The notes: generated by a model not told the origin, from the sequence alone. 64,000 nucleotides of DNA from Leifsonia sp. AG29 (GCF_009765225.1 NZ_VMSF01000001.1:930001-994000); one strand, 5' to 3'. Shown: positions 1 to 8,883, counted from the stretch's first letter. Numbers and translations are program-made.

Positions 1-1030
1 TCAGAACTACGACTACGAACTGAACGAGATCTTCTTCGAAGATCTCGGTCTGCGTCGTCCCGACCACTTCCTCGAAGCGGACACGAGCTCACTGGGCGCC
101 GTCCTCGGATCTGTGCTCACGAAGATCGAAGCGGTCCTGCTCGAAGAGAAGCCGGATGCGATGGTCGTGCTGGGTGATACCAACAGCTGCATTTCGGCGC
201 TCATGGCCCGGCGGATGAAGATCCCCGTCTACCACATGGAGGCGGGCAACCGGAGCTTCGACGAGAACGTGCCCGAAGAGGTCAACCGCAGAATGGTCGA
301 CCACGTCGCCGACTACAACCTCGTCTACACGGAGCACGGCCGGCGAAATCTGCTCGCGGAGGGCATTCATCCGTCGCGGATCCTTCTGACCGGTTCCCCG
401 ATGCCGGAGGTCCTTGCGGCCAACGCCGATGCCATTGAGGCCAGCGACGTTCTCGAAAGGCAGGAGCTCACGGCGGGGGAGTACTTCCTCGTGAGCCTCC
501 ATCGCGAAGAGAACGTGGACAACCCGGAGCGGCTCCAGTCGGTGCTGGAGGCGCTGGGCCTGCTCGCCGACGAGTACGACGTCCCGGTGCTGGTTTCGAC
601 CCACCCGAGAACGAGGAAGCGCCTCGAGTCGCAGCCGGAAGCGCTGAAGTCGAAGTTGCGGTTCCACCCGCCCTTCGGTTTCAACGATTATGTGAAATTG
701 CAGCAGTCGGCGAAGCTCGTCCTCTCGGACAGCGGGACCATCAGCGAGGAGTCGAGCATTCTCGGGTTTCCCGCAGTGACACTGCGCGACGCCATCGAGC
801 GGCCTGAAGCGCTGGATGCGGGCGCGATCGTCATGGCCGGCGTCGAGGCCGACGACATTCTCCGCTCAGTCCGGTTCGTTCTCGACCAAGGGGCGTCTGC
901 GGCGAAGCGAGACGTGCCGTCGGGTTACGAGATCCGCGACACATCCTCCCGCGTCACCGCCTTCATCCTGTCGACAGCGACGCGTCATCATCAGAAGGCG
1001 GGCATCCGTCGAGGGGCGGCGCGCGCGTGA
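1..1030 (+). CDS. wecB: UDP-N-acetylglucosamine 2-epimerase (non-hydrolysing), 5' partial
   Basis: Cytoplasmic enzyme interconverting UDP-GlcNAc and UDP-ManNAc, a sugar supply step for surface polysaccharide. The frame is open from base 2 and begins QNYDYELNEIFFEDL, which in WecB/MnaA proteins follows closely after the N-terminal GTRPE region, so only a few dozen residues lie outside the window. Family landmarks seen in order: VLGDTNSC, HMEAGNR (usual form HxEAG), NRRMVDHVADYN, SLHREENVDNPERL, the HPRTRKRLE segment, and SDSGTISEESSILGFP near the C-terminus, which corresponds to the nucleotide-binding SDSGG-EE region. It is the first visible gene of the polysaccharide cluster, which must continue to the left. 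The flippase gene follows 41 bp downstream on the same strand. The family call is secure; the exact nucleotide sugar is inferred. Confidence 0.93.
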   Translation, partial: QNYDYELNEIFFEDLGLRRPDHFLEADTSSLGAVLGSVLTKIEAVLLEEKPDAMVVLGDTNSCISALMARRMKIPVYHMEAGNRSFDENVPEEVNRRMVDHVADYNLVYTEHGRRNLLAEGIHPSRILLTGSPMPEVLAANADAIEASDVLERQELTAGEYFLVSLHREENVDNPERLQSVLEALGLLADEYDVPVLVSTHPRTRKRLESQPEALKSKLRFHPPFGFNDYVKLQQSAKLVLSDSGTISEESSILGFPAVTLRDAIERPEALDAGAIVMAGVEADDILRSVRFVLDQGASAAKRDVPSGYEIRDTSSRVTAFILSTATRHHQKAGIRRGAARA

Positions 1031-1050
1031 GGGAACGGCAACCGTCGTGA

Positions 1051-1071
1051 GAGAGGAGAAGTGCGCCTCTC
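1051..1071 (+). promoter_or_regulatory. Hairpin over the ribosome binding site of the flippase gene
   Basis: GAGAGG (1051-1056) and CCTCTC (1066-1071) form a perfect 6-bp stem with a 9-nt loop. The Shine-Dalgarno GAGGAG (1053-1058) lies largely in the left arm and the ATG at 1072 follows the right arm directly. Such a stem could reduce free initiation and couple translation to the upstream gene. The pairing is seen; the function is inference. Confidence 0.4.
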
Positions 1072-2409
1072 ATGACGAATAGAGGACAACGACTCCTGGG
1101 CGGGATCGCATCGTCGGCGGTGTCGCGCGGCACCGCGGCTATCGCTCCGATCGTGACCGTCCCCGTGGCGCTCAGCGCCCTGGGGGTCGAGGGGTATGGT
1201 GCGTGGTCGGCCGCGCTGGCACTGACGGCCTTCACATCCTTCGCGGACCTGGGAGTCGGCGCGGGTCTCATGACCCGGCTTTCAGCGTCGATGGCGGTCG
1301 GTGACGTGATCCGATCCCGTCGTCTGGTGTCCTCTGCCTATACGGCCCTCGGGCTCGTCGTCGCCGTCGCGCTGATCCTCCTGTGGGGGTCGAGCGCCGT
1401 CGTGCCCTGGGCGGCTGTCGTAGGCGGCCACGAGTCGGCGGCCCGCAGCGACGTCGCCGCGATCGCCCTGGTCACGCTCAGCGGGTTCATCCTCAATGTG
1501 CTCGCCGGGCTCATCGTGCGCGTCCAATACGCTGCTCAGGAAGTCGCTCGCTCGAATCTGTGGCAGGCGAGCGGCAACGTCGCCGGCATCCTCGCTGTGC
1601 TCCTCGCAGCATCGGCTGGGGCGACGGGCGCCGGATTCGTAGCCGTGGCCGCCTTCGTCCCCGTCCTGGTCGCGGCAACGAACGCCATCCTGTTCTTCTC
1701 GCGACGCGCTGGCCGAGGAATCGCCCCCTCCGTGCGGCACTTTCATCTCTCGACCACGCGAGACCTGGCCTCGATCGGATTTCGCTATCTCGTCATCAGC
1801 CTCCTGATGTCCGTGTCGCTCGGGGTGGACAGCTGGATCGTCGCACAGACATCCTCGTTGAGCGACGTCCCCGAATACGCCATTCCGGCAAGAGTGTTCG
1901 CCATGGTCGGTACGCTCGTCTCGGTCCTGACCATTCCGCTGTGGCCGACGAGTGCCGAAGCGATGAGCTCGGGCGACACCGCATGGGTCCGGCGAACGGC
2001 GCGACGCATGACCATCGTCACTCCGGCCATCGTCGGCGTGGTCTCACTCGTCGCGGTTGCGGCAGCGCCGCTCGCGTTCCACATCTGGCTCGGCGGCAAG
2101 GTTCAGACCGATCTGTTCCTCCTCGTCGGGTTCGCGCTCTGGAACATCGTGCAGGCCTGCGTCGCCCCGGCATTCATGGTGCAGAACGCCGCGGGTGCCC
2201 TTCGACCTCAGATCATCGGCTACCTCATCCTGCTGGCGGTCTTCCCGGTGAAGTGGGTGGTCGCGGCGACGTTCGGCTTCACTTGGCTGCCGCTCATCAC
2301 CTCCATCGCGTACGTCGTGATCATCTGGCCCGCCGCGTGGATCGGATACCGTCGAGCGGTGAACGGACCGTTGGAGGCGCTGCCATCGGTCGAGACGGCG
2401 GTATCGTGA
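1072..2409 (+). CDS. Wzx-like polysaccharide flippase (MOP/MATE-fold membrane protein)
   Basis: A 445-residue integral membrane protein with about 12 to 14 hydrophobic segments across its whole length, the size and pattern of polysaccharide exporters of the MOP superfamily (Wzx/RfbX). Its role would be to flip lipid-linked glycan units from the inner to the outer face of the membrane. N-terminal hallmarks are SSAVSRGTAAIAPIVTVPVA followed by a GxxGYGAWSA segment typical of Wzx-type proteins. It lies between the epimerase and a glycosyltransferase in one transcription unit, and its TGA overlaps the GTG of the next gene by 3 bases. Start ATG 1072 has a GAGGAG site 13 bases upstream. The transported glycan cannot be read from the sequence. 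Confidence 0.85.
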   Translation: MTNRGQRLLGGIASSAVSRGTAAIAPIVTVPVALSALGVEGYGAWSAALALTAFTSFADLGVGAGLMTRLSASMAVGDVIRSRRLVSSAYTALGLVVAVALILLWGSSAVVPWAAVVGGHESAARSDVAAIALVTLSGFILNVLAGLIVRVQYAAQEVARSNLWQASGNVAGILAVLLAASAGATGAGFVAVAAFVPVLVAATNAILFFSRRAGRGIAPSVRHFHLSTTRDLASIGFRYLVISLLMSVSLGVDSWIVAQTSSLSDVPEYAIPARVFAMVGTLVSVLTIPLWPTSAEAMSSGDTAWVRRTARRMTIVTPAIVGVVSLVAVAAAPLAFHIWLGGKVQTDLFLLVGFALWNIVQACVAPAFMVQNAAGALRPQIIGYLILLAVFPVKWVVAATFGFTWLPLITSIAYVVIIWPAAWIGYRRAVNGPLEALPSVETAVS

Positions 2410-3536
2410 CCCAGCTGACGATCGCCTACATCAGTTCGTACGCCTACGCCAGCGGCACTGCGAACGACACCAGAACGAACGGGCTCATCCGCTCGATGGA
2501 GCTTGCCGGGTTCCGTGTCACGCAACCGGATGTGGAGGAGACGCGCCCAGCGGGACGCACGCAGAAGCTCCTCGCCCGGATCCCGATATTGCGGACGGTC
2601 ACCATGGGCTCGGGTGTCTCCGCCTGGCTGAACAGCTTGGATCCCGCCCCCGATGTGGTTTTCGTCTACGGTGCCGACCCGCGGTTCCTCCGTCCCGCCC
2701 GGAAGTGGGCTCGTTCTCGCAAAGTGCCGATCGTCGTCGAGGTGGTCGACTGGTACGAGGTTCGCGATGGCGTGACGCTCGGGCAGAAATTCTTCACCGC
2801 TGTCACCAACCTGTGGTCGATGCCTCGGGAAGCGGCACGCTGTGACGCCGCGGTCGTCGCCAGCACCGCACTGGAGGACTACTTCGGTGCTCGGGGGCTT
2901 GCCTGCCTTCGCATCCCGGCGATCATGGACGCAGCCGTGTCAGAGTCCGACTCCCCGCCGCGGTCGAGCTCGATCAAGCTCGTCTACGCAGGCTCCCCAG
3001 GTCTCAGAGACCGCAAGACCCTCGACAACATCAGCCGCCTGCCCGAGTCCGATCGGCTGGCCGGCATGCCTCTCCAGGTCGATGTCGTCGGCGTGGTCGC
3101 CCCGGAGGCGAGCGAGTCGCGCCCGAACAGCACAGTGACGATCCGCTACCACGGCCGGGTCCCGCGGGATGCTGCTCTCGCGCTGACCGCGCGGGCAGAT
3201 TTCTCGGTACTGCAGCGCGACCCATCGAGACGCTTCGCGAAAGCCGGGTTCCCATCGAAGGTCGCCGAGAGCCTCCTGCTCGGCACTCCCGTACTGTCGA
3301 ACCTCTCGAGCGATCTGGGCGAGTACCTCCGGGACGAGCAGAACGCTGTGATCCTCGATTCGGACACGTATGACGCGCTTGTCGAGGGAGTCGCGCGCGC
3401 GGTGCACTGGCGGACGTCCGTCGAGCCCGACCGTCGGAAGATCGCTGCGAGTGCAGCCGAGGTGTTCTCCCCGATGGCTTACCCGGAGAGGTTGTCAGAA
3501 TTGCTGCACTCGGTTGCCGGGAGGCGTGAGGAATGA
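2406..3536 (+). CDS. Glycosyltransferase family 4-like protein
   Basis: A 376-residue GT-B glycosyltransferase, probably using a nucleotide sugar to extend a lipid-linked glycan on the cytoplasmic side. The N-terminal acceptor half opens with VTQLTIAYISSYAYASGTAND and NTRTNGLIRSMELAGF-type spacing, as in GT4 proteins. The C-terminal half has KLVYAGSPGLRDRKTLDN, SVLQRDPSRRFAKAGFPSK and VAESLLLGTPVLSN, the E-x7-type donor-binding region of the family. Start is GTG 2406, which overlaps the flippase stop in a GTGA arrangement; the frame stays open far upstream but that stretch is antisense-like shadow of the flippase. The stop overlaps the next start (ATGA), so translation is coupled. Donor and acceptor are unknown. 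Confidence 0.85.
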   Translation: MTQLTIAYISSYAYASGTANDTRTNGLIRSMELAGFRVTQPDVEETRPAGRTQKLLARIPILRTVTMGSGVSAWLNSLDPAPDVVFVYGADPRFLRPARKWARSRKVPIVVEVVDWYEVRDGVTLGQKFFTAVTNLWSMPREAARCDAAVVASTALEDYFGARGLACLRIPAIMDAAVSESDSPPRSSSIKLVYAGSPGLRDRKTLDNISRLPESDRLAGMPLQVDVVGVVAPEASESRPNSTVTIRYHGRVPRDAALALTARADFSVLQRDPSRRFAKAGFPSKVAESLLLGTPVLSNLSSDLGEYLRDEQNAVILDSDTYDALVEGVARAVHWRTSVEPDRRKIAASAAEVFSPMAYPERLSELLHSVAGRREE

Positions 3537-4909
3537 GACTCTCCACGCGCCTCGCTCCCTTGATCTTCTTGGTCGCCATCGTGACCATTACGTACGCTCT
3601 GTTCTGGGTCGGTCCGTATGCTCCAGCGGTTACCAACGGCGGCCTCATGACGACCTTCTTGGTCGGAGTGCTCGTAGTCTTCGCCGTCGGCTACAGCCTC
3701 GCCTGGGTCGGCTCTACGAAACTCGAGCCCGTCCGTTCGCTTCACCCCCCGGTCTTCCCGCGCGGCGACAGAAGACTTCTGAAGTGGAGCTACGTCTGGT
3801 ACATCGCTTTCGCTGTGATCTCCATCACCGCTTATGGTGTGCACTCCCCGGGCGAGTTGATTCAAGCGATCCTCCACCCGCGCGCCAGCTATTACGCGAA
3901 GTTCGGTCAGGGGCAGGTGAGTGGGGGGCTGACGATCGTCTTCCAAGTCCTGAACCTGTGCGGCGCGCTCTACTTCATTTTGATCCCGTTCGCCGCTTTG
4001 TACTGGCGTGCCATGGGGCGGGCTATGCGGATCGGCGCTGTTATCAGCGTTGCTGCTTACGTCGTGTTCTTTCTATCGACGGGAACACAGCAAGGGCTGG
4101 CCAACATGGCAATCGCGTTCGCCGTGAGCGTCTTTGCCGTACGTCTGCGAAATCGCGGCTCCAAGGCGTCGGTGCGCCGAATACTTGCAACGATCGTCGT
4201 CGTCGGCATCTTGGGCCTGCTCGGTCTGACGATCGTGGCGAGCTTCGCGGCCCGAACGGACACCACGAGCACCCTGTTCCAGAGTTCGGCTTCTGCTCAA
4301 ATGGTCAAGAACTTTACGCCGTTCGTGGGGCCATATTTTGCCCGTGGGGCTACCGTCCTCATCGCCTACGTGTCTCACGGGTACTTCGGACTGGCCTCCT
4401 CGATGAAGCTCCCCTTCGTGTGGACTGGCGGAATGGGTGCTTTTCGTGGCTTGTCGTCCTACCTTCCGCAATATCTCGGCCTGGTGGACCCCTACTACTC
4501 GACGTACCCGGTCCGGCTGCAAGAGGTCAGCTCGTGGTCGGCGACAGGCGTCTGGTCGACGATCTACCCATGGCTGGCGTCGGATCTTTCGTTTCCAGGG
4601 GTTGTCCTTGCGAGCGGTGTGCTCGGATTCGCCGTGGCGCGCGTTTGGAGGACCTTCCTCATTTCGGGCTCCAGTCTTGCGTTGGTCCTGATCTCGATCT
4701 TCGCCGTCGGTGCGGCTTACAGTGAGGCGAACAACCAACTCTTCAACGAGCGCTACTCGGCGATCGGCGTCCTCACAATCCTGATTGTCTACGCCTTATC
4801 GCGGGTAGGGGCGTCCTCATCACACTCATTCCAGAAGAGCGTTGCCGGGGGCACCTCAAGTGGGCTGATCGCCTCCAACCGATCCGTCGGCCCGCGCCAG
4901 GTGCGATAG
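3533..4909 (+). CDS. Wzy-like O-antigen/oligosaccharide polymerase
   Basis: A 458-residue polytopic membrane protein with about 11 to 12 hydrophobic segments and a large loop roughly at residues 270-340 (AYVSHGYFGLASSMKLP, then SSYLPQYLGLVDPYYSTYP). This layout and position fit the oligosaccharide repeat-unit polymerase that joins flipped units outside the membrane; these proteins share little primary sequence, so the call rests on topology and context. The start overlaps the upstream glycosyltransferase by 4 bases. Base composition is visibly less G+C rich than most of the window, as is common for polymerase genes moved by horizontal transfer. The last 54 bases overlap the convergent glycosyltransferase gene on the other strand. 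Confidence 0.75.
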   Translation: MRLSTRLAPLIFLVAIVTITYALFWVGPYAPAVTNGGLMTTFLVGVLVVFAVGYSLAWVGSTKLEPVRSLHPPVFPRGDRRLLKWSYVWYIAFAVISITAYGVHSPGELIQAILHPRASYYAKFGQGQVSGGLTIVFQVLNLCGALYFILIPFAALYWRAMGRAMRIGAVISVAAYVVFFLSTGTQQGLANMAIAFAVSVFAVRLRNRGSKASVRRILATIVVVGILGLLGLTIVASFAARTDTTSTLFQSSASAQMVKNFTPFVGPYFARGATVLIAYVSHGYFGLASSMKLPFVWTGGMGAFRGLSSYLPQYLGLVDPYYSTYPVRLQEVSSWSATGVWSTIYPWLASDLSFPGVVLASGVLGFAVARVWRTFLISGSSLALVLISIFAVGAAYSEANNQLFNERYSAIGVLTILIVYALSRVGASSSHSFQKSVAGGTSSGLIASNRSVGPRQVR

Positions 4910-5782
4910 ATCTTCGGATTCGTACAGGCGGGTGAGCTGCCAGTTCGTCCCGGAACTGCCCAGATTCTCCCGGCCCAAGGTGCGAGCCTGGGTTCCGGGG
5001 ATAACGCGTATGGGGAGCGATTCTGAGGTCGACTGACCGACGAGGAGCCCGGCTCGGTGCGTGCGACTGTTGAGCCACGCGTCGTCCGAGGTGGGCGCGA
5101 TGCTCAAGAATCGGTCGCCTTCCGCAGCGAGAGTGCCGTTGAAGGCGATGGGGAATATGGTCCCGGATCCGCCCATGAAGTAGTTGCCCCGCATGAGGGT
5201 CGTATCCGTGGCGTTCGGCCAGCTCTCGTAGGGCGTGAGCCTGCCGTCGGCCACCCCGGGGCGCTTGACCCAAGCGGAGATGACCGCGCTCCCGTTGGCC
5301 TGTGTGAACCGGTCCCAAAGATCCGCGTACCAGGTCCGCGGATAGAGGAGGTCGTCGTCGGCGATGACGAGCGGCTTTGCGGACAGAGAGGGGTCCTGCA
5401 CGAAGTGGAAGTACTTCTTGTGGGATCGGAGCTCCGAATCGGCGACACGGAGCTCCAGTCCGCGAGCCCTCAAACGCTGGAGGGGCGGCAGCCGCGTTGC
5501 GAGCTCGAACTGCTCGGCATCCACCCAGAGGATGATCGCGCTCGGGAGCAGGTGTCCAGCCGCGATGGACTCGACGGCGATGTGCACGGTTCGCAGCCGT
5601 CGGCCGTAGGTGGTCAGAGAGACGACGCCATTCGTGCCGTCCCCCGTGATCGGGCGGCGTCCCACGCGGTTTGCGGTTGCATACCGTGCGCGCAGAGACC
5701 AGCCCACCGCGTTTCTCCACACAAAAGCGGCGAGCTTGCGTGGCGTGAGTCGCCACTCCCCGCGATCATTCCGGAGGCGCAC
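4856..5782 (-). CDS. GT-A fold glycosyltransferase-like protein
   Basis: A 308-residue soluble protein. Residues from about 50 read VVSLTTYGRRL and then SIAAGHLLPSAIILWVD, followed by VIADDDLLYPRTWYADL, the DDD metal/nucleotide-sugar motif of a GT-A fold. This pattern matches a family of small glycosyltransferases that occur in capsule and exopolysaccharide loci. The ATG at 5782 reads MRLRNDRGEWRLTPRKLAAF; no strong Shine-Dalgarno is visible. It runs against the rest of the cluster and its 3' end overlaps the polymerase gene by 54 bases, while its 5' end faces a divergent glycosyltransferase. Donor and acceptor are unknown. Confidence 0.75.
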   Translation of the reverse strand: MRLRNDRGEWRLTPRKLAAFVWRNAVGWSLRARYATANRVGRRPITGDGTNGVVSLTTYGRRLRTVHIAVESIAAGHLLPSAIILWVDAEQFELATRLPPLQRLRARGLELRVADSELRSHKKYFHFVQDPSLSAKPLVIADDDLLYPRTWYADLWDRFTQANGSAVISAWVKRPGVADGRLTPYESWPNATDTTLMRGNYFMGGSGTIFPIAFNGTLAAEGDRFLSIAPTSDDAWLNSRTHRAGLLVGQSTSESLPIRVIPGTQARTLGRENLGSSGTNWQLTRLYESEDLSHLARADGSVGGDQPT

Positions 5783-5851
5783 GTCATACCTGTTTCTTCA
5801 GCGGGACATTCCGACCACATCGGCTCAACTTGCAGCCTAGTGAACCCGCAA

Positions 5852-5865
5852 GTGGCGCGCGCCAC
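5852..5865. repeat. 14-bp perfect palindrome in a divergent intergenic region
   Basis: GTGGCGCGCGCCAC is a perfect palindrome inside the 159-bp gap between two divergent glycosyltransferase genes. The gap also holds AAAAGCTTTT (5918-5927) near the downstream gene. Either could be a regulator site; no T-run follows, so it is not a typical terminator. Confidence 0.3.
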
Positions 5866-5941
5866 GCTGCCCGCTTCATGAAGGCCTCGGACCGGTATGA
5901 CAGGCTTGCCTCACTCGAAAAGCTTTTGACCTAGGGGCACC

Positions 5942-7111
5942 GTGGCAACTCGTGTGGGCGTGTTCGCGCCGCTCTTTCCCCCCGCCACGCGCGGTGGCGG
6001 TCCCATTCGCACGCTCGAGGCACTGGTGAAAGCCGCTCCTGACTCTGCGGTGATCAGTATCCTCACGCGGGATCGGGATCTGGGCGAAGTCGACCCGCTC
6101 CCCGTGCCATCGAATCGCTGGCGGATCTGGGACCGGGCGCGCGTGTTCAATGTCACAGCCGACTCGCCGCGTCTGCTCGCGCGCGGTTACCGGGCTCTGA
6201 AGGCGACGAGGCCCCAGGTGCTGTACTTCAACTCGTTCTTCGAACCCCGTTTCTCGATCCTCCCTCAGCTGCTCTGGCGGTTCGGATACTGGGGTGGGGC
6301 GACGCGCCTGTTGGCGCCGCGCGGAGAATTCGGCGCGGGCGCGCTCGGGCAGAAGCCTGCTCGGAAGCGCGCGTTCATCGTCCTCTACCGTGCACTGGGC
6401 CTCCATCGCCGGCTGTTCTGGCACGCCTCATCCGAGATGGAGGCGGCCGACATCCGACGCGTCTGGGGCCGTGACGCGAAGATCTTGATCCGCGAGAACG
6501 AGACCCTCCTTCCTGACCGAGCGGCCGAGGTCCCGGAGCTCCACGGTGCCCCCGGGCCGCTGCGGGCGTTCTTCATCGGCCGGATCGCGCGGCTCAAAGG
6601 CTTGCACGTGGCTCTCGAAGCGCTGCGAGCGGTTCAAGCGCCGGTGGACTTCGATGTGTTCGGCCCCATCGAGGACCGCGCGTACTACGACGAATGCCTC
6701 ACGCTCGCCTCTCAGCTGCCGGACAACGTCCGAGTTGCGTTTCGTGGTCCGTTGGCGCGAGAAGTCATCCACGACACCTTGTCCGGCTACGAGCTGTTTC
6801 TCTTCCCCTCGGCGGGCGAGAATTTCGGGCACGTCATCGCGGAGTCCCTCTCCGCGGCCTGCGCGGTCTTCTGCAGCGACCGAACTCCGTGGAGCGATGT
6901 GCTCAGAGCCGGCGGTGGTGCCGTCGTGCCTCTGAACGCTTCGGACTGGAGCCGCGCAATCCAGAGGAGAGCGACCGAATCGCCGGACGAACGGCGATCG
7001 GCCCGGATCGCCGCCGGGCAAGCCTACGACCGCTGGCGCGCGGAAGCTCGTGGCCCTCACGTCTTCGAGCTTCTCTGGCACGAGCAGAGGGAGCTCCTCC
7101 CGGCCGACTGA
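5942..7111 (+). CDS. Glycosyltransferase family 4 protein
   Basis: A 389-residue GT-B glycosyltransferase. The N-terminus VGVFAPLFPPATRGGGPIRT is the glycine-rich loop that starts GT4 proteins; the C-terminal Glycos_transf_1 domain has AFFIGRIARLKGLHVALEAL, VDFDVFGPIED and FLFPSAGENFGHVIAESLSA, where E-N-F-G-H-x-x-x-E is the donor-binding EX7E motif. Start is GTG 5942 behind TAGGGG four bases upstream. It is probably the last transferase of the polysaccharide cluster, 123 bp before the LCP gene. Sugar specificity cannot be inferred. Confidence 0.88.
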   Translation: MATRVGVFAPLFPPATRGGGPIRTLEALVKAAPDSAVISILTRDRDLGEVDPLPVPSNRWRIWDRARVFNVTADSPRLLARGYRALKATRPQVLYFNSFFEPRFSILPQLLWRFGYWGGATRLLAPRGEFGAGALGQKPARKRAFIVLYRALGLHRRLFWHASSEMEAADIRRVWGRDAKILIRENETLLPDRAAEVPELHGAPGPLRAFFIGRIARLKGLHVALEALRAVQAPVDFDVFGPIEDRAYYDECLTLASQLPDNVRVAFRGPLAREVIHDTLSGYELFLFPSAGENFGHVIAESLSAACAVFCSDRTPWSDVLRAGGGAVVPLNASDWSRAIQRRATESPDERRSARIAAGQAYDRWRAEARGPHVFELLWHEQRELLPAD

Positions 7112-7234
7112 ATCGCGCTCGGCGGCTCGGCCCGCTCGTCAGAGTCTGCGCCCGAGCGGCGTGGACCAGGGTTTCCCAACCGGATGCTGCTAGATTCTGC
7201 TGAGCAACCGATACCGACTAGGGGGATTGACCGC

Positions 7235-8239
7235 GTGGCGAGAAGACGGGCAAAGCGACGATTGAGCAGGGGTGCGCGCATCGCGATCATCATCAGCTCT
7301 GTTTTCGTCGGGCTGATGGCTATCCTCGCGATCACGGCATTCGCGATGTATTCGAGTGTTGCGACGAACTTCAACTCGCACGTGACCAAGATCCCGACCG
7401 CTTCGGCCTTCCCGCAGGAGTCCGGCCGCCCGACCGCCAGCCCCACCGGGGCGGAGAACATCCTCCTGCTCGGCTCGGACAAGCGCGGCACGGTCGACCT
7501 CAACCAGTCGAGCGTCGATGACCAGCGCTCCGACACCATGATGATCGTGCACATCCCGGCCGACCGGAAGTCGGTGCAGGTCATGTCGGTGATGCGTGAT
7601 TCGTGGGTCAACGTCCCGGGTCACGGCAAGGCGAAGATCAACGCGGCCTTGGCTTACGGGGGCGTTCCGCTCGTCGTCCAGACGGTCGAGCAGCTGACCA
7701 ACGCACGCATCGACCACGTGGCGATGATCGACTTCTCCGGATTCAAAGACATGACGGATGCGCTCGGCGGCATCACCGTGGACGTGCCCAAGGCGTTCTC
7801 TGAGAACGGATACTCGTTCACGCAGGGTCCCAACTTCATGAACGGCTCGCAGGCGCTCGTGTTCGTGCGTGCGCGCCACCCGTTCGCCGACGCCGACTAC
7901 CAGCGCGTGCGCGACCAGCAGGCCTTCTTGAAGGCGATGGCCAACCGCGTCATCAGCCAGGGCACCTTGACCAGTCCCGACAAGATCTTCAGCTTCGCGT
8001 CCGCGGTGTCCAAGCACCTGTCGGTCGACGCCGGCTTCGACTTCCAGTCGATGGCCGCGCTCGGGGTCAGCCTCCGCGATGTCCGCTCGGGCGACATCAC
8101 CTACTTCACGATGCCGACCTCCGGGACCGGCATGGAAGGCGCCCAGTCCGTCGTCTACGTGAACGAGGCGCAACTGCCCGCGCTCAAGGCGGCCTTCGCG
8201 GGCGACACCCTCGCCGCCTTCGCTGCCGCGCAGCACTGA
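7235..8239 (+). CDS. LCP (LytR-CpsA-Psr) family glycopolymer transferase
   Basis: A 334-residue type II membrane protein: a basic N-terminus (MARRRAKRRLSRG), one transmembrane helix (about residues 16-38) and an extracellular LCP domain. LCP enzymes move lipid-linked polymers such as capsule, teichoic acid-like glycans or arabinogalactan to peptidoglycan. Family motifs seen: NILLLGSDKRG, RSDTMMIVHI, VMSVMRDSWV, KINAALAYGG, IDFSGFKDMTDALGGI and FVRARHPFADADYQRVRDQQ with the conserved Arg and Asp residues. I chose GTG 7235 because AGGGGG precedes it and it gives a clean membrane anchor; an in-frame ATG at 7184 would add 17 polar residues. Its place just after the glycan genes suggests that it anchors their product. 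Confidence 0.92.
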   Translation: MARRRAKRRLSRGARIAIIISSVFVGLMAILAITAFAMYSSVATNFNSHVTKIPTASAFPQESGRPTASPTGAENILLLGSDKRGTVDLNQSSVDDQRSDTMMIVHIPADRKSVQVMSVMRDSWVNVPGHGKAKINAALAYGGVPLVVQTVEQLTNARIDHVAMIDFSGFKDMTDALGGITVDVPKAFSENGYSFTQGPNFMNGSQALVFVRARHPFADADYQRVRDQQAFLKAMANRVISQGTLTSPDKIFSFASAVSKHLSVDAGFDFQSMAALGVSLRDVRSGDITYFTMPTSGTGMEGAQSVVYVNEAQLPALKAAFAGDTLAAFAAAQH

Positions 8240-8319
8240 CGCGCCCGAGCCACTGCGAGCGCGGGATCGCGCATATCTTCCTCTCACGGTCGAGGCTGCT
8301 TCCGGCGTGCCCGGGCCTT

Positions 8320-8361
8320 CCCGTAGACCGCCCCGTCTGCGACACTGCCCCCGTAGACCGC
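8320..8361. promoter_or_regulatory. Two 12-bp direct repeats exactly 30 bp apart
   Basis: CCCGTAGACCGC occurs at 8320-8331 and again at 8350-8361, a start-to-start distance of 30 bp, close to three DNA turns, so both copies lie on the same helix face. They sit in the 141-bp gap before the peptidoglycan-binding gene (start 8381). They may bind a regulator; this is inferred from spacing only. Confidence 0.4.
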
Positions 8362-8380
8362 GAGGGGGAGAGGAGTCACC

Positions 8381-8875
8381 ATGTCCAACCCATGGCAACC
8401 GACCGTGCAGGAGGGCGACACCGGCGACGCGGTGAGGAGGGCACAGCGGGCGCTCCGCCGAACGCCCGACCTCGGGCTCGTCGTCGACGGAATCTTCGGG
8501 CCTCAGACGAAAGCCGCGGTCATCTCTTTTCAGCAAGGTGCCGGCCTCGTGCCCGACGGCATCGTCGGGCCGCTCACGTGGGCGGCCCTGCCGGACGGAG
8601 GACCCATGCCGGTCCTGAGCGAGGGCTCCACCGGCCCGGTGGTGTCGAGCCTCCAGACGATCCTGACCAACGGCGCCGACCAGTGGGGCGGGGTCACGCC
8701 GCAGGGCATCGACGGCATCTTCGGCCCGCACACGAAGGCCGCCGTCGAGGCGTTCCAAGGCTGGGGAGGCGTCACCGTCGACGGCATCGTCGGCGATCAG
8801 ACCTGGGGTGTCTCCCTTCACGCTGCGAGCGCGACCCTCGAGACGGCGGTCGGGCTGCAGTTCGTGGAGCCCTAG
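8381..8875 (+). CDS. Protein of two peptidoglycan-binding domains
   Basis: A 164-residue protein made almost only of two PG_binding_1 repeats. Repeat one spans about residues 8-72 and repeat two about 78-148; each has the family signature DGIFGPQTKAAVISFQ or DGIFGPHTKAAVEAFQ and ends DGIVGPLTW or DGIVGDQTW. No signal peptide, membrane helix or catalytic domain is visible, so either it stays inside, is exported by another route, or acts within phage-like or spore-like contexts not seen here. Start ATG 8381 follows GAGAGGAG. It is a stand-alone gene; the next gene is convergent. Confidence 0.8.
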   Translation: MSNPWQPTVQEGDTGDAVRRAQRALRRTPDLGLVVDGIFGPQTKAAVISFQQGAGLVPDGIVGPLTWAALPDGGPMPVLSEGSTGPVVSSLQTILTNGADQWGGVTPQGIDGIFGPHTKAAVEAFQGWGGVTVDGIVGDQTWGVSLHAASATLETAVGLQFVEP

Positions 8876-8883
8876 GGGCGCCC

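Noticed and set aside
7184-7234. Earlier ATG for the LCP gene
   Set aside because: No ribosome site; it adds 17 polar residues before the basic anchor start. GTG 7235 is better placed.
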